A DNA stretch of 64,000 nt from JAEUOS01 sp964470865 (GCA_964470865.1 CAYYFR010000001.1:74124-138123); one strand, 5' to 3'. Counted from the first letter of the stretch, positions 49,205-59,071 are shown. Program-made: numbers and translations. Notes: a model not told the origin generated them from the sequence alone.

Positions 49205-50632
49205 TCAGCGGCTCTCCGGCTCGTCAGCGGCGCCCAGCAACTGCACGGCGTCCGGCGCGGGCAGCGCTTCAACGGCTTTCAACTTGCGCTCCATCTGACG
49301 GCTGCGCGTCTCGGCCGAATCGATCGAGTTGGCAACGGTCTGCAGTTGTTGCTTGGCCTTGGCCAGCACTTCTCCAAACTTGCCGAATTCGGTCTTGACA
49401 GCACCCAACACCAGCCATACGTCACTGGCGCGCTTCTCGATGGCCAAGGTACGAAAACCCATTTGCAGGCTGTTGAGCAACGCCGTCAACGTGGTCGGGC
49501 CGGCGATGGTGATGCGGCATTCGCGCTGTAGCCAGTCGCTAAGGCCCGGCCGCCGCAGCACTTCCGCATACAGCCCTTCGGTAGGCAGGAACAGGATGGC
49601 GAAATCGGTGGTGTGCGGCGGCTCGACGTATTTGTCGCGGATGGTCTTCGCTTCGACCTTGATGCGCGACTCCAGCGCCTTCGAGGCCTCTTCCATGCCG
49701 GCCACATCCGCCATGTCCTGGGCCGCCAAGATGCGCTCGTAGTCTTCCACCGGGAACTTGGAATCGATCGGCAGCCAGACCTGGCCCTGGCCCTCGCGGC
49801 CGGGCAGGCGGATCGCGAATTCGACCCTCTCGCCGCTATGCGGAACGGTGACCACGTTGGTCGCGTACTGTTCGCAGGTCAGCACCTGCTCCAGCAACCC
49901 GGCCAGTTGCACCTCGCCCCAGGTGCCGCGCGTCTTGACGTTGGTCAACACGCGTTTCAAGTCGCCCACACCCATGGCCAGGGTCTGCATCTCGCCTAAG
50001 CCCTTGTGCACCTGTTCGAGCCGGTCCGATACCAGCTTGAACGATTCGCCCAGCCTTTGCTCCAGGGTTGCGTGCAGCTTTTCGTCGACGGTTTTGCGCA
50101 TCTCCTCAAGCTTGACGCCATTCTGCGTCTCGATGTCCTTGAGGCGCGCCTCGAGCGTGGCACGGACCTCAGCAAGCTGCAGGTTCAGGCCGTCGCCGAA
50201 ACGCTTGAGCGTGTTGGCGCTTTCCTCGCGTCCGGCTCGGGCGTCCTGGGCAAAGCCCTGCAGGCGGTCATCCAGCGCCTTTTGCAGAGCACTCAGACGC
50301 ACCTCGTTGGCGTCGGTCAACTTGACCAGGGCCTGCGCGAATCCGTCGATCTGGTTGTTCTGTACCATCGCGATGCTGGCCATTTGCTGCCCGGTCGCCT
50401 GTTGAAACTGGGCCACGCTCAATGCCAATTCCTGTCGGCTCGATTGCGCGCCGTCCTTGATCTCGACGCGCAGTTCCCGCTCCAGGCGTTCGTTGGCCAG
50501 ATCGATGCGGTTGAAGCGCTCGGCACTTACGTCAGGTTGAACATGCCCGGCGCGCCACCAGGCCAGCATGGCGAACAGGGCCGCGACCAGCGCCGCCACG
50601 GCTGCCACCAGAATGAACGCCAATTCCATCAT
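49205..50632 (-). CDS. rmuC: DNA recombination protein RmuC
   Basis: A 475-residue protein of the RmuC family. An N-terminal transmembrane helix (LAFILVAAVAALVAALFAML) is followed by a coiled coil of some 160 residues. The RmuC nuclease-like domain, about residues 205-440, contains NVKTRGTWGEVQLAGLLEQV, LPIDSKFPVEDYERIL and DFAILFLPTEGLYAEVL. RmuC limits recombination of inverted repeats in E. coli. The start codon overlaps the stop of the haemoglobin gene upstream. A second ATG stands one codon later; both fit. Confidence 0.92.
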   Translation of the reverse strand: MMELAFILVAAVAALVAALFAMLAWWRAGHVQPDVSAERFNRIDLANERLERELRVEIKDGAQSSRQELALSVAQFQQATGQQMASIAMVQNNQIDGFAQALVKLTDANEVRLSALQKALDDRLQGFAQDARAGREESANTLKRFGDGLNLQLAEVRATLEARLKDIETQNGVKLEEMRKTVDEKLHATLEQRLGESFKLVSDRLEQVHKGLGEMQTLAMGVGDLKRVLTNVKTRGTWGEVQLAGLLEQVLTCEQYATNVVTVPHSGERVEFAIRLPGREGQGQVWLPIDSKFPVEDYERILAAQDMADVAGMEEASKALESRIKVEAKTIRDKYVEPPHTTDFAILFLPTEGLYAEVLRRPGLSDWLQRECRITIAGPTTLTALLNSLQMGFRTLAIEKRASDVWLVLGAVKTEFGKFGEVLAKAKQQLQTVANSIDSAETRSRQMERKLKAVEALPAPDAVQLLGAADEPESR

Positions 50633-51036
50633 CCTTCCTGGTTGCGCATCCAGTCCGCGGTGGCGAAAAAAGACTTTTGCAAAGCCGCCTGCAAGTCCTC
50701 CGGCAAGGCGGCATCGCGCATCGCCGAAAACATGCATGTCAGCCAGAGGTCGCGCTCGACACTCCCGATCGGGTAAGGCAGGTGACGCGCCCGCAGCATC
50801 GGCGCGCCGACTTTCTCAAGGTAGAGTTGCGGCCCGCCCAGCCAGCCTGAAAGAAACCATTTGAGCTTGTCGCGCGAACCATCGAGCGAGGCCGGATGCA
50901 GCTTGCGGATCGGGTAGTACTCGGGAATCTCGTCCATCAGGTCGTAGAAGCGATCGACCAGTTCAATCACTTTTGAGGCGCCGCCCAGCTGCGTATAAGG
51001 AGTTGGTCCCGGCGCCGGCGCCGCCTGGTCGCTCAT
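50629..51036 (-). CDS. Group II truncated haemoglobin
   Basis: A 135-residue haem protein. The proximal His85 is in LRARHLPYPI, Tyr31 (B10) in VDRFYDLMDE and Trp98 (G8) in RDLWLTCM, and the family motif FLSGWLGGPQLYLE is intact. Group II truncated globins bind oxygen and nitric oxide; roles in NO detoxification are proposed. Its stop overlaps the rmuC start by ATGA, so the two are translated together although no shared function is obvious. The start at 51036 gives the normal N-terminus. Confidence 0.92.
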   Translation of the reverse strand: MSDQAAPAPGPTPYTQLGGASKVIELVDRFYDLMDEIPEYYPIRKLHPASLDGSRDKLKWFLSGWLGGPQLYLEKVGAPMLRARHLPYPIGSVERDLWLTCMFSAMRDAALPEDLQAALQKSFFATADWMRNQEG

Positions 51037-51111
51037 GATTTGAACGCCCTTGCAGCAATGGTAACCATGGACTGGTCGATCAAGCACTGCGCACAGTGCC
51101 GCAGATGCATC

Positions 51112-53604
51112 TCAGGCGAATTCACGCAGGGTTGCCAGCGGCGGACGCCTGAGTGCGCCGGACAAGGCCAGCACCCCGCCTGCCACCGCACAGGCGGCGC
51201 CGCTGGCGATGCCGGCAACCCACAGCCACGGATTGAATACCAGCGGCAATTGCAGCACAAACTGACTGACCGCCGCACCGATACCAAAGGCGATCGACGC
51301 CGCGAACAGGCCGGCCAATGCGCCGGTCAACAGGAACTCGGCCCATTGGGCGCGCCGCAACTGCGACGACGAAGCGCCAAGCGCGCGCATGATGCCTGTT
51401 TCGCGCACCCGTTCGTCCTGACTTGCCGTTAAAGCGGCATACAGTACGGTCACCCCGGCCGCCAGCGTAAACAGGAATATGAACTGCACCGCGCCCACCA
51501 CCTGTTCGATCACGCTCCTGACCTGCCGGATCAGGGCACTGACATCGACAATGGTGAGATTGGGCATGCGTGCCACCAGCCGATCGGTGAAACCCGGCTG
51601 TGAGGCCGGCAGATGAAAAGCGCTCATGTAGGTTTGCGCGAAGCCTTCCAGCAATGCGGGCGTGGTGATCACGAAAAAATTGGCGCGCATGGAATCCCAA
51701 TCGAGCTTGCGCACACCCGTGATCGGTGCGGTGAACTGACGCCCCCCGACTTCGTAGGTCAGCCGATCACCCAGCTTGAGCCCCAGGGTCTTCATGATGC
51801 CTTCTTCGACTGAAAGTGCGCCAGCCTTCAGATCGGCCTCGTTGAACCAGCGCCCGGCACTAACCTGGTTATGGCCCGGCAAATCGCGCATGTAAGAGAG
51901 ATTGAATTCGCGGTCGACCAGACGCCGCGCGCGGTCGTCGTTGAATGATTGTCCTCCGATGGCGCCGCCGTTGACCGCCAGCAGGCGCCCGCGGATCATC
52001 GGGTAAGCCTCCGGCCGCGCCATCCCGGCGGCACTGAAGGCAGCGTTGAAGGCGGGGAGTTGATCGGGTTGAAGGTTGATGACGAAGCGGTTTGGCGCCT
52101 CGGCCGGTACGCGCCCCTGCCATTGCGTAACCAGATCGCCGCGGGTGACGGTCAGCATCAGCAAGGCCGCCAGACCCAGGCTCAAAGCCACCACCTGCGT
52201 GACCGTCGCCAGGCTGCGGCGGCGCATCGCCGCCACCCCATAGCGCCAGGAAAACCCGCCTTCGCCACGCAGGCGCGCCAGCAGGCGCAGGGCGCCGTAG
52301 GTGAGAACGGCACTGACCAACATGGCGATGGCAAACCCGGCGGCGGCAATCGCCCCCAGCTTCAGATCGCGCGCCTGCCACAGTACCATCAGCACCAGTA
52401 CGCTGGCGCCCAGCGCGTAAGCCAAAATCGTCGCCGGTCGCGGCTCGCCGACTTCGCGACGGATCACCCGGATCGGCGGCACGCCGGCCAACTGAATCAG
52501 CGGTGGCAGCGCAAACCCCAGCAGCAGCAGGGTTCCGGTGGCGAAGCCCTGCAGCGCCGGCAGCCAGGTCGCCGCCGGCAACTGCGCCGCCACCAGATAG
52601 CCAAGCATCTGCACCAGCACCGCATGCACCGCATATCCCAGCAGCGAGCCCAGCGCGGACCCCAGTAATCCGAGCAATACGAACTCGCACAAATACATGC
52701 CAAACAGGGTGCGCTGCGATGCCCCGATGGCGCGCAACACCGCACATCCGTCAAGGTGCCGCTGCATGAAACGGCGCGCCGCCAGGGCAATCGCCACGGC
52801 CGCAAGAATCACCGCGAGCAAGGCGACCAGCCCCAGAAACTGCTGCGCCCGATCGACTGTCGCACGCAATTCCGGCCGCGCGTTGGAGATCTCTTCGATC
52901 CATTGGCCGCGCCCGATCCTGGCGCGCTGCCAAGCGGCGAAACCCGCCACCGTCGCTGCATCACCACCGACCAGAAGCCGGTATGTCACGCGTGATCCGC
53001 TCTGCACCAGCGCGGTTGCCTCGAGGTCGGCCAGGTTCAACATCAGGCGCGGTGCGATCGAGAAAAAACTGGCGCCACGGTCCGGTTCGAGCGTCAGCAC
53101 CTGGACGAAGCGCAACTTCAGGTCACCCACGTGGATGACGTCCCCCGGGCGTGCGCCCAGGCTTGCGGTCAGTTGTTCGTCGAGCCAGACCGTACCGCGC
53201 GCCGGGACTTCACGCGTGCGGACGTCAGGTTGGTTGCGATCGGGCGCCACCCGCAGGCTGCCGCGCAGGGGATAGCCGGCACTGACGGCCTTGAAACCGG
53301 CCAGATGCGACCTCTCGCCAAGACTTGCCATGCTGGGAAATCCGACCACATGCGCGACCGCCAGGCCGCGTCGTCGCGCCTCGTCGGCAAATTCGACAGG
53401 CAGCGGCCGGTCGCCGCTCAAGACGAAATCCGCGCCGATCAACTGATGCGATTCTTGCGTCAGTGCGCGGCTGATGCGGTCGACGAAGAATCCCACCGAG
53501 GTCACGCTCGCAACCGCGATCACCAGAGCTGTCAGCAGCAGGCGCAGTTCGCCCGCTCGCGCGTCGCGAGCCAGCATGCGCAGAGAGAGCATGAATGTCC
53601 GCAT
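51112..53604 (-). CDS. FtsX-type ABC transporter permease (YbbP-like)
   Basis: An 830-residue permease with two FtsX domains. An N-terminal helix (LLLTALVIAVASVTSVGFFV) and a periplasmic domain with MacB-like core lead to four central helices, a second long periplasmic domain (about 480-670) and three final helices around ALTASQDERVRETGIMRALG. The YbbP/YbbA type exporters act on lipid or peptide substrates, usually with an ATPase gene (ybbA) next to them. None is present here. I chose the ATG at 53604 (MRTFMLSLRMLARDARAGE); the frame to 54306 overlaps DUF4126. Confidence 0.88.
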   Translation of the reverse strand: MRTFMLSLRMLARDARAGELRLLLTALVIAVASVTSVGFFVDRISRALTQESHQLIGADFVLSGDRPLPVEFADEARRRGLAVAHVVGFPSMASLGERSHLAGFKAVSAGYPLRGSLRVAPDRNQPDVRTREVPARGTVWLDEQLTASLGARPGDVIHVGDLKLRFVQVLTLEPDRGASFFSIAPRLMLNLADLEATALVQSGSRVTYRLLVGGDAATVAGFAAWQRARIGRGQWIEEISNARPELRATVDRAQQFLGLVALLAVILAAVAIALAARRFMQRHLDGCAVLRAIGASQRTLFGMYLCEFVLLGLLGSALGSLLGYAVHAVLVQMLGYLVAAQLPAATWLPALQGFATGTLLLLGFALPPLIQLAGVPPIRVIRREVGEPRPATILAYALGASVLVLMVLWQARDLKLGAIAAAGFAIAMLVSAVLTYGALRLLARLRGEGGFSWRYGVAAMRRRSLATVTQVVALSLGLAALLMLTVTRGDLVTQWQGRVPAEAPNRFVINLQPDQLPAFNAAFSAAGMARPEAYPMIRGRLLAVNGGAIGGQSFNDDRARRLVDREFNLSYMRDLPGHNQVSAGRWFNEADLKAGALSVEEGIMKTLGLKLGDRLTYEVGGRQFTAPITGVRKLDWDSMRANFFVITTPALLEGFAQTYMSAFHLPASQPGFTDRLVARMPNLTIVDVSALIRQVRSVIEQVVGAVQFIFLFTLAAGVTVLYAALTASQDERVRETGIMRALGASSSQLRRAQWAEFLLTGALAGLFAASIAFGIGAAVSQFVLQLPLVFNPWLWVAGIASGAACAVAGGVLALSGALRRPPLATLREFA

Positions 53605-53792
53605 CGGCGAATTATCCCATGCCGCTGGCAAGCCGCCATTGAACCAAAACCATGCGCCACCGGCAATCGGGCCCGCACGCAAGCCGGTTCGCACTGCGAT
53701 TGCACGCTTGCGGCGCCACCCGGGGAAACCGCCCGTGCCCGCATGCGCTCGCAACGCCCGCAGTCCTCGCACGACAGTCCTGCCACGACGCC

Positions 53793-53820
53793 TTGCTTTC
53801 GGCAAGCAGCGGCATATAAT
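53793..53820 (+). promoter_or_regulatory. Sigma-70 promoter of the DUF4126 gene
   Basis: TTGCTT (53793-53798) and a perfect TATAAT (53815-53820) are 16 bp apart. The start of transcription would be near 53827, only about three bases before the ATG at 53830. No Shine-Dalgarno fits in that leader, so translation may be leaderless. Confidence 0.6.
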
Positions 53821-53829
53821 CAAGCAGTT

Positions 53830-54429
53830 ATGGACAGCCTCCAGACACTTGCAATCGGATCCGGACTCGCCTGGGCCAGTGGCGTGCGCTTGTACGGTGT
53901 GGTGTTCTTCGCCGGCCTGCTGGCGCGCCTCGGAGTGGTCAGCCTGCCTGGCCAACTCGGTACGCTGACCCATCCGCTGGTCATCGGCGTGGCTGGCGTA
54001 TTGTTTTTCGTCGAGTTCTTCGCCGACAAGATTCCCGGCCTTGATTCGGTGTGGGATGCCCTGCACACGTTTATTCGCGTTCCGGCCGGTGCGCTCCTGG
54101 CTGCTGCAAGTCTGGGCATCAATGCGGATCCGGCCCTGGTGCTCGCGGCCGGCCTGGCCGGGGGCACCCTTGCAGGCACCGCGCATTTTGCCAAGGCCGG
54201 AACGCGTGCCCTGATCAACACCTCCCCGGAACCCTTTTCCAACTGGACGGCATCCTTTGGCGAGGAAATCACGGTGGCAGGCGCCATGTGGCTGGCGTTT
54301 ACCCATCCGCTGCTGTTTTTGCCGGCGCTGGGCCTGGTTCTGGTGCTTTCAATCTGGCTCATTGCCCGCCTCTGGCGATTCATGGCGCAGCTGTTTCGCA
54401 AACACGTACTGCACCCAGCGGGCCCCTGA
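53830..54429 (+). CDS. DUF4126 membrane protein
   Basis: A 199-residue integral membrane protein of DUF4126. LAIGSGLAWASGVRLYGVVF (residues 6-25), FFADKIPGLDSVWDALHTF and ADPALVLAAGLAGGTLAGTA are characteristic, and about five helices are visible. The role is unknown. It is divergent from the FtsX-type permease gene across 225 bp. A TATAAT box ends nine bases before the ATG. The gene is convergent with the PilZ-like protein gene. Confidence 0.88.
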   Translation: MDSLQTLAIGSGLAWASGVRLYGVVFFAGLLARLGVVSLPGQLGTLTHPLVIGVAGVLFFVEFFADKIPGLDSVWDALHTFIRVPAGALLAAASLGINADPALVLAAGLAGGTLAGTAHFAKAGTRALINTSPEPFSNWTASFGEEITVAGAMWLAFTHPLLFLPALGLVLVLSIWLIARLWRFMAQLFRKHVLHPAGP

Positions 54430-54528
54430 GCCCAGGCGGGATTTGAGTGGAGCAACGTGCGGTCTCTGTGGCGCGCCTCTCGACATGCTCGGCACACTCT
54501 GGTGGTGGCACGGTCCACGGGCCGCGCC

Positions 54529-56121
54529 TCAGTCCTCCTGCATCATCGCCCGGAACTTGATCAGATCGTAGTCCTGGCCGCGCTCGACCAGACCGACCGG
54601 AAACAGCACATGCCGCCGCTCGGCGATCATCGCCAGCAGTTGTTCGCCAGGCAGGTAGAGACCATGCGGCAATGCCACCAGTACCGCCCCCGGTTCCCCT
54701 CCCTCGGGAACCACAATCCCGTCCACCGTCGCCACGCCATGCGCCCAGCGGCCGATGTTGGTGGTGAACACCCCATGCACAGGCTGACGCGACAGCACCT
54801 GCATGCCGGCATTCGCCTGACCGCGCGGGGCGCCATCGTCGCGCGAAAAGCGGCGCACGATCGCCACCTCCCAGCCGGCTGCGTCGACCAGCGGTCGAAT
54901 CGCCAACATTGCACCAATGTGCAACCAATCGCCGTTGACCTGCGGCACGATGGCGCCGAAGCCCCCGCTGCTCATGTTATCGACCTTCCAGGTTTCGAAT
55001 GCGTGGGGTGCATTGAATTCCAGGTCGACTTCGGAAGGACGCAACAACCCGACAATGCTTTCGAGCCCGTGTGCCACCGAAATCTGTCCCTGAAGACGGC
55101 GCCGTTCGCTGCGCCGAACTGGCGGCTGCGGCGCCCAGTTCAACTGCAGATGCCGCAATACTTCGCCCACCACCGAAGGTTCCGCATTGGCGCCAAGATC
55201 CACGCCGCGCGGCAACTCGCTGGATCGGTCCAGTTTGGTCAACAGGCCTTGCACATCTGCATACCCGGCGGCAGTGGCGAAAAAACGTAGATCCGGGGTC
55301 AGTTGCGCAGGTGGCGATGCCAGGCGCAAGGGCTGGCGCGGGTTGGCTACATCGAACCAGTAGGTGGAATCCGGATTGGGCTGCAACGTGATGCGAAACT
55401 TTGACGCCATTCCGGCAATCAGGCGCTCGGCGATTTCCAGTTGTGGCGGCATCAGGGCATCGGGTGCCGATGCGGCCAGCAACAAGGCGCGCAGAAACTC
55501 CTCCTCGGGCGATGTATCACCCGGGATACCGGGATACGCCGCCAGCTTGGCGTGCTGTACAGCGCGCGCTTCCGCCAGCCGATATGCACGCGCCAGGCTT
55601 TGCCAGATTCCGGCAGATATTGGCGCATAACGCACATACAGCAATTTGAGCCTCAATCCGCCTGCGCGCAGCGCGCGCACCGCGATCAGTGCGATTTCCT
55701 TGCGCAGGGCGTCGCTACCCTTTTCCTTTTGCTCGATACGGCCGATCAGATCGTCATAGGCGGCGGCGGCATGCATCCACAGGTCGTGGCTGACATTCCA
55801 CAGCTTCGCCTCTTGCGGAAGCCCCTGTCGCGCGCCACCGACAGGGTCGCGCGACAGCCTGATTCGGTGCGGTTGCGCGCTCTCGTCAAGTGTACGAATG
55901 ACCTCGAAACGACGCTCCGGCTTGAGGCTTTCGGCGCTCACCACCGACAACAACCAGTCGCTGATTTCCTCCAAAGCCTTGAGCGGGTCGCTCACGCGCA
56001 ATTCCGCGAAAATCGTGGCAGCCTCGCGTGGATTGGCCAGTGGATGGTCATCTTCCGCACCCAGCCGCGGCATGCGCAGGCTGTCGAGCAACTTCTGCAT
56101 CGTGCTCCCAGGAGACGACAT
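54529..56121 (-). CDS. Conserved hypothetical protein with PilZ-like C-terminal region
   Basis: A 530-residue soluble protein that I know only as a betaproteobacterial conserved family. The first 280 residues are helical (SDWLLSVVSAESLKPERRF, KEIALIAVRALRAGGLRLKL). Residues about 345-510 look like one or two PilZ-type beta-barrels: RRRLQGQISVAHGLESIVGL carries an RRR start, and DNMSSGGFGAIVP recalls the D/NxSxxG motif of PilZ c-di-GMP sites. I infer, without proof, a c-di-GMP related role. The gene is divergent from the pseudo-receiver kinase across 150 bp. The start at 56121 could instead be the ATG at 56100. Confidence 0.7.
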   Translation of the reverse strand: MSSPGSTMQKLLDSLRMPRLGAEDDHPLANPREAATIFAELRVSDPLKALEEISDWLLSVVSAESLKPERRFEVIRTLDESAQPHRIRLSRDPVGGARQGLPQEAKLWNVSHDLWMHAAAAYDDLIGRIEQKEKGSDALRKEIALIAVRALRAGGLRLKLLYVRYAPISAGIWQSLARAYRLAEARAVQHAKLAAYPGIPGDTSPEEEFLRALLLAASAPDALMPPQLEIAERLIAGMASKFRITLQPNPDSTYWFDVANPRQPLRLASPPAQLTPDLRFFATAAGYADVQGLLTKLDRSSELPRGVDLGANAEPSVVGEVLRHLQLNWAPQPPVRRSERRRLQGQISVAHGLESIVGLLRPSEVDLEFNAPHAFETWKVDNMSSGGFGAIVPQVNGDWLHIGAMLAIRPLVDAAGWEVAIVRRFSRDDGAPRGQANAGMQVLSRQPVHGVFTTNIGRWAHGVATVDGIVVPEGGEPGAVLVALPHGLYLPGEQLLAMIAERRHVLFPVGLVERGQDYDLIKFRAMMQED

Positions 56122-56271
56122 GAAGGTTTTAACTCCTTTTGTTAACCCATGATTCTAATTCGATTTCCGCGACATGCGCAGGGCGCAAGCGGAACATGCT
56201 GGGGGTGAAAATGGCGACCGGTTTAGAATTTCATCTACCATGACTTTTCTAGCTCTTAAACTGGCAGCCGC

Positions 56272-57561
56272 ATGCGAATATTGATCGTCGGCGCCCTTCC
56301 GGATCTCGGTGCGCAATGCGCAGCACACATTGCCAGCCATTGGCCGGGCGCGCGCCTGGATGGTGTTGCCATGCCGGCCCCGCAAGCGGCTGGATGGTCA
56401 CAATACGACGCCATTCTGGTGGCGCATATGCCGCCGCTGCACGACGGCCTGGCCTGGCTTGCGGGACACAATGCTCCGGCAACCGATTTGCCGCCGCTCA
56501 TACTGCTGTCGCTTGACAGCGCGGCTACGGGTGCATCCGGACTCGCCGCAATCCGCAGCGGAGCAGCGGATTGTCTGCCCATCGAGCGCCTGCCCGCACA
56601 TCGCCTTGTCGGTGCGATCAACGACGCAATCCTCGACCGCGCCCGCCTGCGTGACCGCGAGTTGGCGCGCGCCCGCCTCAACCGCCGCTACGCAACGACC
56701 AACACTGCGCCTGCGCAACCGGAGGTAGTCGGCATCGCAGCCATCGATGCGCCGGAGATCAACGGCTATCGGGTGCTGCGGCAAATCGGCGAAGGCGGTA
56801 CTTCACGCGTCTATCTGGCGCAGCGCCTGCCGCGGCTGGGCGTGCCGAACCCCGATCCGCTGCAGATCGTGCTCAAGGTCGTCGATGCACGCACCATACG
56901 CGATCCCGCCTTCATCGAACGCTTCATCCGCGAGTACCGCATCATATCCACGGTGCAGAACGACCATGTTGCGCGAATCTACGACCAGGGCGTGACCGAT
57001 GATCACCTTTACATCGCGATGGAGTATTTCGCGCGTGGCGACTTGAAGAGTCGCATGGGCCGGCAAGGAGAAACACGCCTGTCGCCGCTGCAGTCGATCC
57101 GCCTTGCGGCGCAAATCGCGCGCGCGCTTGACGCGATTCATACTGCAGGGGTGATTCATCGCGACCTCAAACCGCATAACATCATGTTCCGCGACGCCAA
57201 CCGGCTGGCGCTGGTCGATTTCGGACTGGCCAAGCAGGACGGCGAGAAATCGATCACCGTTGCCGCCGGCATTGGCGCAACACCCCTCTACATGAGCCCT
57301 GAACAGTGCATCGGGCGCCCGCAGGACGCCCGCAGCGATCTCTATAGCCTGGGCGTCATTCTCTACGAAATGCTGACGGGAACACGCCTCTATGATGGGG
57401 ACAACCTGGCGGCGATCGCATTCCAGCATGTGCACGCCGAGGTGCCGCGGCTGACGCCAGCGCTGCAGCCGTTCCAGGCCGTGATCGACCGCCTGTTGGC
57501 CAAAGACCCTGACGATCGATTTCAGTCGGCACGCGAGCTGTTTGCAAAGATCGCTCTGTGA
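56272..57561 (+). CDS. Serine/threonine protein kinase with pseudo-receiver domain
   Basis: A 429-residue cytoplasmic kinase. Residues 1-122 fold like a response-regulator receiver (MRILIVGA start, GAADCLPI end), but the Asp pair is absent and the phosphoacceptor position is Ala51 in YDAILVAHMPP. After a linker, residues about 163-429 are a complete Hanks-type kinase: glycine loop GEGGTSRVYL, Lys202 in IVLKVVD, HRDLKPHN (catalytic Asp298), DFGLAK (Asp316), SPEQ. It ends at the kinase domain with no transmembrane or PASTA part. TAGAAT at 56223 may be its -10 box. Activation without phosphorelay is expected, perhaps through the neighbour PilZ-like protein. Confidence 0.9.
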   Translation: MRILIVGALPDLGAQCAAHIASHWPGARLDGVAMPAPQAAGWSQYDAILVAHMPPLHDGLAWLAGHNAPATDLPPLILLSLDSAATGASGLAAIRSGAADCLPIERLPAHRLVGAINDAILDRARLRDRELARARLNRRYATTNTAPAQPEVVGIAAIDAPEINGYRVLRQIGEGGTSRVYLAQRLPRLGVPNPDPLQIVLKVVDARTIRDPAFIERFIREYRIISTVQNDHVARIYDQGVTDDHLYIAMEYFARGDLKSRMGRQGETRLSPLQSIRLAAQIARALDAIHTAGVIHRDLKPHNIMFRDANRLALVDFGLAKQDGEKSITVAAGIGATPLYMSPEQCIGRPQDARSDLYSLGVILYEMLTGTRLYDGDNLAAIAFQHVHAEVPRLTPALQPFQAVIDRLLAKDPDDRFQSARELFAKIAL

Positions 57562-57700
57562 TGCAGGGTGACCATCGCGTTTTCGCGCGGCCCCTGCGTA
57601 CCAATGGTGCGTTCACGCCACCTGCAAGCCACCGATTGCCCGCCGCTTGATCGCGCAGCAACGTTCGAAGCAGTTTCGCGAACCCCGGTAAAATCCGCCC

Positions 57701-58516
57701 ATGCAGCAATACCACGACCTGATGCGCCATGTGCAAGACACAGGCGTAACCAAGACCGATCGTACCGGTACCGGCACGCGCTCTGTTTTCGGGCACCAGA
57801 TGCGTTTCGACCTGGCGCGGGGATTTCCGCTGGTCACCACCAAGAAGTTGCACTTGCGCTCGATCATTTACGAACTGTTGTGGTTCCTCAATGGCGAGAC
57901 CAACATTGGCTACCTGAGGGAGAACGGCGTTTCGATCTGGGATGAATGGGCCGACGCCAATGGTGAACTCGGCCCGGTGTATGGTTCGCAATGGCGTTCC
58001 TGGCCCGCACCCGATGGCGCCCACATCGACCAGATCTCGCAGGTGCTGAAAGCCTTGCGCGAAACCCCGGATTCGCGCCGCATGATCGTCTCGGCCTGGA
58101 ATGTGGGCGAGATCCCGCGCATGAAGCTGCCGCCTTGCCATGCCCTGTTCCAGTTTTATGTGGCACCGGGCACCACGCCGCAGGCACCCGGTCGCCTGTC
58201 GTGCCAGCTCTACCAGCGCAGTGCGGATATCTTTTTGGGCGTGCCGTTCAACATCGCCTCCTACGCCCTGCTCACCCACATGGTGGCGCATCAGGTCGGG
58301 CTCGACCCGGGCGATTTTGTCTGGACCGGGGGCGACTGCCATTTGTACCTGAATCACCTGGACCAGGCGCGCGAGCAATTGTCGCGCGCCCTGCTGCCGC
58401 TGCCCCGCCTGCGGTTTACCCGCAAACCGTCGACCCTGTTCGACTATCGTTATGAAGATATCGAGATTCTCGACTACCAGGCGCATCCGCACATCAAGGC
58501 GCCGGTGGCGGTTTAG
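57701..58516 (+). CDS. thyA: Thymidylate synthase
   Basis: A 271-residue enzyme that methylates dUMP to dTMP with methylene-tetrahydrofolate. Catalytic Cys146 is in LPPCHALFQF, and RTGTGTRSVFG, DEWADANGELGPVYG and RSADIFLGVPFNI are in place. Length is close to the E. coli enzyme (264). TAAAAT (57689-57694) ends seven bases before the ATG and no Shine-Dalgarno is visible, so a leaderless transcript is possible. folA follows after 18 bp. Confidence 0.96.
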   Translation: MQQYHDLMRHVQDTGVTKTDRTGTGTRSVFGHQMRFDLARGFPLVTTKKLHLRSIIYELLWFLNGETNIGYLRENGVSIWDEWADANGELGPVYGSQWRSWPAPDGAHIDQISQVLKALRETPDSRRMIVSAWNVGEIPRMKLPPCHALFQFYVAPGTTPQAPGRLSCQLYQRSADIFLGVPFNIASYALLTHMVAHQVGLDPGDFVWTGGDCHLYLNHLDQAREQLSRALLPLPRLRFTRKPSTLFDYRYEDIEILDYQAHPHIKAPVAV

Positions 58517-58534
58517 CACCGAACATCATTAGCG

Positions 58535-59071
58535 ATGCAACTCTCGATGATCGTCGCGATTGCGGCCAACCGCTGCATCGGGCGCGATAACCGCATGCCC
58601 TGGCACCTGCCCGCGGACCTCGCACATTTCAAACGCATGACCATGGGCTGCCCTGTGATCATGGGTCGCAAGACTTTCGAATCGATCGTAGCCAGCCTGG
58701 GCAAGCCATTGCCCGGGCGCAGCAGCGTAATCGTTACGCGCAATCCGGCTTGCCTTGCCCGGTATGCCGATGGCGCGCTTACCCAAACGCTGCGCGTGGC
58801 GGACTCGCCAACCGCTGCAGTGGAGCTTGCGCGCGCCTGTGGCACCGCCGAAGCCTTTGTCATCGGCGGAGCCGAGATCTACAGAGCGACGCTGCCGGCC
58901 GCGCAGCGACTGTTGGTTACCGAAATCCACCAGGCGTTTGACGGTGACGCGTTCTTTCCGCCGATTGACGCGGACTCATGGCTCGAAGTTGCGCGTGTGG
59001 CGCAGCCGAAAGCCGGCAAGCCCGAAGTCGATTTCGACTTCGTTGAATACAAAAGGAGAACCACATCATGA
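58535..59071 (+). CDS. folA: Dihydrofolate reductase
   Basis: A 178-residue enzyme regenerating tetrahydrofolate. IVAIAANRCIGRDNRMPWHL is the N-terminal signature, PADLAHFKRMT contains the active-site Asp, and GCPVIMGRKTFESI and VIGGAEIYR bind NADPH. It sits in the usual thyA-folA order. An ATG at 58547 (MIVAIAAN) is another possible start. Its stop overlaps the next start by ATGA. Confidence 0.95.
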   Translation: MQLSMIVAIAANRCIGRDNRMPWHLPADLAHFKRMTMGCPVIMGRKTFESIVASLGKPLPGRSSVIVTRNPACLARYADGALTQTLRVADSPTAAVELARACGTAEAFVIGGAEIYRATLPAAQRLLVTEIHQAFDGDAFFPPIDADSWLEVARVAQPKAGKPEVDFDFVEYKRRTTS

